This document shows, in pieces, positions 61,652 to 64,000 of a DNA stretch of 64,000 nucleotides. Within the stretch, counting starts at the first letter, position 1; each line of letters begins with the position of its first letter. The notes under the pieces are model-generated. The model was given only the letters and a program-made list of their open reading frames with translations, ran no database searches and was not told where the DNA came from. The stretch covers positions 124,001-188,000 of the forward strand of contig NZ_JAVTJJ010000005.1 of the NCBI RefSeq assembly GCF_031843945.1. The letters are read 5' to 3'. The DNA comes from Paracidovorax sp031843945 (GTDB lineage: Bacteria; Pseudomonadota; Gammaproteobacteria; Burkholderiales; Burkholderiaceae_C). Position numbers and translations under genes: made by a program.

Positions 61652-62641
61652 TCACTTCAACCAGCCGCGCTTGCGGAAGTACCACATCGGCCCCACCGCG
61701 CTGAAGACCATCAACCCCAGCACATACGGATAGCCGGCCGCGCCCAGCAGCTGCAGTTCCGGGAACTGCATGTTCATGCCGTACACGCTCGCGATCAGCG
61801 TGGGCGGCAGCAGCGCGACGCTGGCCACCGAGAAGATCTTGATGATCTTGTTCTGGTTGATGTTGATGAAGCCGACCGTGGCGTCCATCAGGAAGTTGAT
61901 CTTGTCGAACAGAAACGCCGTGTGGTTGTCCAGCGATTCGATGTCGCGCAGGATCTGCCGGGCTTCTTCGAACTGCTCGGCGTTGAGCATCTTGCTGCGC
62001 ATCATGAAGCTCACCGCGCGGCGCGTGTCCATCACGTTGCGGCGAATGCGGCTGTTCAGGTCTTCCTGCCGGGCAATGGCGGCCAGCACCTCGCCGGCGC
62101 GTGCGTCGGTCACGTCGCCGGCCAGCACCTGGTTGCTGACGTCCTTGAGCTCGTCGTAGATGTTTTCCAGCGTGTCGGCGGAATATTCGGCGTCGGCGTC
62201 GAAGAGCTTGAGCAGCACTTCCTTGGCGTCTTCGATCAGCCCGGGCGCCCGGCGCGCACGCATGCGCAGCAGGCGAAAGACCGGCACGTCTTCGTCGTGG
62301 ATGGAAAACAGCACGCCTTTGCTCTTGAGCGTGTCGTTGACCAGGTTCAGGATGAAAGCCACGCGGACTGAGCGTGGGTCCTCGTCGTCGTCGATCAGAA
62401 AGTCGCTGCGAATGTGCAGCTCGCCGTTGTCTTCTTCGTAGAAGCGGGCGGATTCCTCGATGTCCTCGTCCATCGCGTCTTCGGGGATGGACAGGCCGTA
62501 GTGCTGCTTGATCCAGCGTTTTTCTTCCAGCGTGGGCGACTCCAGATCGACCCAGATGGGCTGGAACTGCGCGAGTTCTTCCAGGGATTCGATTTCTTCC
62601 TGGACCAGCCGGCCGTTGGCGAGCGAAAAGATGTTGAGCAT
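61652..62641 (-). CDS. corA: CorA-family magnesium/cobalt transporter
   Basis: The 329-residue inner-membrane channel has a large cytoplasmic N-terminal domain (about 1-260), a long stalk helix and two C-terminal membrane helices. The GMN signature sits in YGMNMQFPE. A basic end (YFRKRGWLK) is typical. The start at MLNIFSLANG has GGGAG upstream. It follows a ~210-bp gap upstream without a clear regulatory structure. Confidence 0.95.
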   Translation of the reverse strand: MLNIFSLANGRLVQEEIESLEELAQFQPIWVDLESPTLEEKRWIKQHYGLSIPEDAMDEDIEESARFYEEDNGELHIRSDFLIDDDEDPRSVRVAFILNLVNDTLKSKGVLFSIHDEDVPVFRLLRMRARRAPGLIEDAKEVLLKLFDADAEYSADTLENIYDELKDVSNQVLAGDVTDARAGEVLAAIARQEDLNSRIRRNVMDTRRAVSFMMRSKMLNAEQFEEARQILRDIESLDNHTAFLFDKINFLMDATVGFININQNKIIKIFSVASVALLPPTLIASVYGMNMQFPELQLLGAAGYPYVLGLMVFSAVGPMWYFRKRGWLK

Positions 62642-62855
62642 GGGCTCACTCCCGGTGTGTTCTTTGGCGTCTGCGAAGGGGGCGGGGTACGCTTTCAACC
62701 CCGCGGCAGGTGGCCGGCCAGGAGCTGAAAGCTACCAACTAGGGTAGGTTTCCATGAGGGCGTTCTCTATTTCTCTGAAGTGAAGCAAAGCGGCGAATTA
62801 TGGCACCGCCCACGCGCCTTTTGCCGGCCGCGCGGGTGGCCCGCAACGGGTGATT

Positions 62856-63632
62856 TCAGGCCGCGCCGCGCACCAGGGCCAGCGCCCGGCACAGGTCGGC
62901 CCAGGCGCCGGCCTTGGCGTCAGGGGCGCGCAGCAGGTAAGCCGGGTCGTAGCTCACCACGGCCGGCACGCGTAGGTCGCCCGGGCCTTCCAGCGACTGC
63001 ACGCCCGCGCGCAGGCGGCCCAGCGGTTCGCGGCTGCCCAGCACCGCGCGTGCGGCGCCCAGGCCCAGCACCAGCACCAGCGCAGGGCGCAACTGCTCCA
63101 GGGCCTGCGCCATGCCGTCGGCCGGCTCGGCGTGGCCTTCGGCAGGAATGGCCGCAGCCCGTGCCAGCGTGGCGATGTGGGTGCGCGGTTGCCGGTGCAA
63201 CTGCATCGCGCGCAGCATGTTGTCCAGCAATCGGCCCGCATCGCCTTGCAGCGGCTGGCCGGGCGTGGCGCTTTCCACCACCACCAGCCAGCCCGCGCCC
63301 AGCCCGGCCGGTGTGGCGGCAGGGTCGGCCTGCGGATAGGCGGCTGTGGGCGCATGCCAGACCAGGCCCTGGGTGGAGCCCGCGGCGGCAGCCGCCGGTG
63401 CGGGGGCTGCGGGCGGCGGCGCGGGGTGTGGCGCCGCCGTTCGCGCAGCGGGGGCAGCCACTGCGGCGACCGGCGCCGGAGCGGGCGTGAAGCGCGGTGC
63501 CGCACCCGCAACCGGTGCGGCTGCGATGGGGGGCGCCACGGCCTCGGCATGCACCGCTGGCAGAGGGGCCCAGACGGCGATCCCCATTTCCTGCAGCATG
63601 GCGCGTTGGCGGGCGTCGAGGTCCAGGCTCAT
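62856..63632 (-). CDS. Uracil-DNA-glycosylase-like protein lacking key residues
   Basis: The 258-residue protein has an Ala/Pro-rich linker at about 35-95, then a UDG superfamily core. LVVVESATPGQ...GDAGRLLDNML matches motif 1, and VVSYDPAYLLRAPDAKAGAW matches motif 2 of family 4 enzymes. Family 4 has GE(A/G)PG and a catalytic His (YHPS/A); here these are ESATPG and YDPA. The protein has a single Cys, so it lacks the Fe-S cluster ligands. It may bind DNA without glycosylase activity. Its start overlaps the rimI stop by four bases. Confidence 0.8.
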   Translation of the reverse strand: MSLDLDARQRAMLQEMGIAVWAPLPAVHAEAVAPPIAAAPVAGAAPRFTPAPAPVAAVAAPAARTAAPHPAPPPAAPAPAAAAAGSTQGLVWHAPTAAYPQADPAATPAGLGAGWLVVVESATPGQPLQGDAGRLLDNMLRAMQLHRQPRTHIATLARAAAIPAEGHAEPADGMAQALEQLRPALVLVLGLGAARAVLGSREPLGRLRAGVQSLEGPGDLRVPAVVSYDPAYLLRAPDAKAGAWADLCRALALVRGAA

Positions 63633-64000
63633 AGTTTCAGGCTCATCACGATGGCGTCCTCGCGCTGGTCGGCGTGGGCGGGGTAATAACGTTTGCGCTC
63701 GCCCACCACTTGGTAGCCGTGGGCTTCATAGATCTGCCGGGCGCGCAGGTTGCTCACACGCACTTCCAGCCACAGCCATTGCGCCTGCTGCCCGCGCGAC
63801 CACAGTGCCAGCGCGTCGAGCATTACCCGCGCCCAGCCCTGGTGCTGGAAGGTGGGCGCCACGGTGATGTTGAGCAGATGAATCTCGTCCACGCCGCGCA
63901 TGGCGACGAAGTAGCCGATCAGCGTGTCGCCCGCCATCAGCAGCTGCGTCTGGTAGCCGGCGGCCATGGCGTCGATGAAGTTGCCGCGCGTCCAGGGGTG
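63629..64000 (-). CDS. rimI: Ribosomal-protein-alanine N-acetyltransferase (partial)
   Basis: The frame continues past the right edge: upstream of the first ATG (63967) the translation reads HPWTRGNFIDAMAAGYQT without a stop, so the 5' end is outside. The GNAT core shows LLNITVAPTFQHQGWARVML (acetyl-CoA loop) and VRVSNLRARQIYEAHGYQ, typical of RimI. Only the last ~124 residues are here. Confidence 0.88.
   Translation of the reverse strand, partial: HPWTRGNFIDAMAAGYQTQLLMAGDTLIGYFVAMRGVDEIHLLNITVAPTFQHQGWARVMLDALALWSRGQQAQWLWLEVRVSNLRARQIYEAHGYQVVGERKRYYPAHADQREDAIVMSLKL

Noticed and set aside
62642..62855. corA leader as a magnesium riboswitch
   Set aside because: No M-box or mgtA-like fold could be recognised in the ~210-bp leader.

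Overview
The window looks like chromosomal DNA of a Burkholderiales bacterium, most likely Comamonadaceae (Acidovorax/Comamonas-like). Pointers are the high G+C, a Bug/TctC receptor encoded with a CaiB-type CoA-transferase, a stand-alone MetH homocysteine-binding domain, a nag-type salicylate 5-hydroxylase module, and short dispersed repeats lying between genes. No rRNA, tRNA, CRISPR array or complete insertion sequence was seen. Assignments rest on reading the sequence and on family knowledge; no database search was possible.

Layout. 1-4.3 kb is a visibly less G+C-rich island. It holds one 1282-residue protein with a Cap4-like nuclease motif and a P-loop NTPase (candidate Avs-type anti-phage protein), beside a frameshifted C-terminal relic of a tyrosine (integron-type) integrase. 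4.5-8.7 kb is a LysR-controlled, divergently transcribed three-component Rieske hydroxylase (nagAa-G-H-Ab order), followed by a chemoreceptor. 10-18 kb has a lipoprotein, an MFS pseudogene, the MetH domain protein, a LysR regulator, and a minus-strand operon of TctC receptor, CoA-transferase, cupin and acyl-CoA dehydrogenase. 18-25.3 kb has recQ and a five-gene spore-coat-U-type chaperone-usher pilus operon. 25.7-33.7 kb has a class I amidotransferase, a CHASE2 adenylate cyclase, an HPF-like protein, a radical-SAM DNA repair pair with a LexA box at its start, DUF924, and two DUF4398-type lipoproteins (one also OmpA-like).

34-38.4 kb is a two-component system divergent from a Fur-box TonB receptor. 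38.5-57.1 kb carries central carbon and redox genes: gap, tkt, pyk, fba and pntAB. Among them sit a SpeD-like and a MurU-like gene, a membrane protein, pepP, a MarR-controlled ene-reductase/SDR pair, and a PAP2 phosphatase with a PmrAB-like two-component system. 57.2-64 kb has a small membrane protein, a lipoprotein, fadD, a nucleosidase, corA, a uracil-DNA-glycosylase-like protein lacking key residues, and the 3' part of rimI.

Two dispersed repeat families stand out. Family 1 (seven copies) is a small palindromic element around GCGCTT-atggat-AAGCGC; one copy is embedded in frame inside the MurU-like gene. Family 2 (three copies) always starts immediately after a stop codon and points away from the gene, suggesting a 3'-end function. 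The most promising undescribed biology is the Cap4-like/NTPase protein, the SOS-boxed radical SAM pair, and the repeat families.
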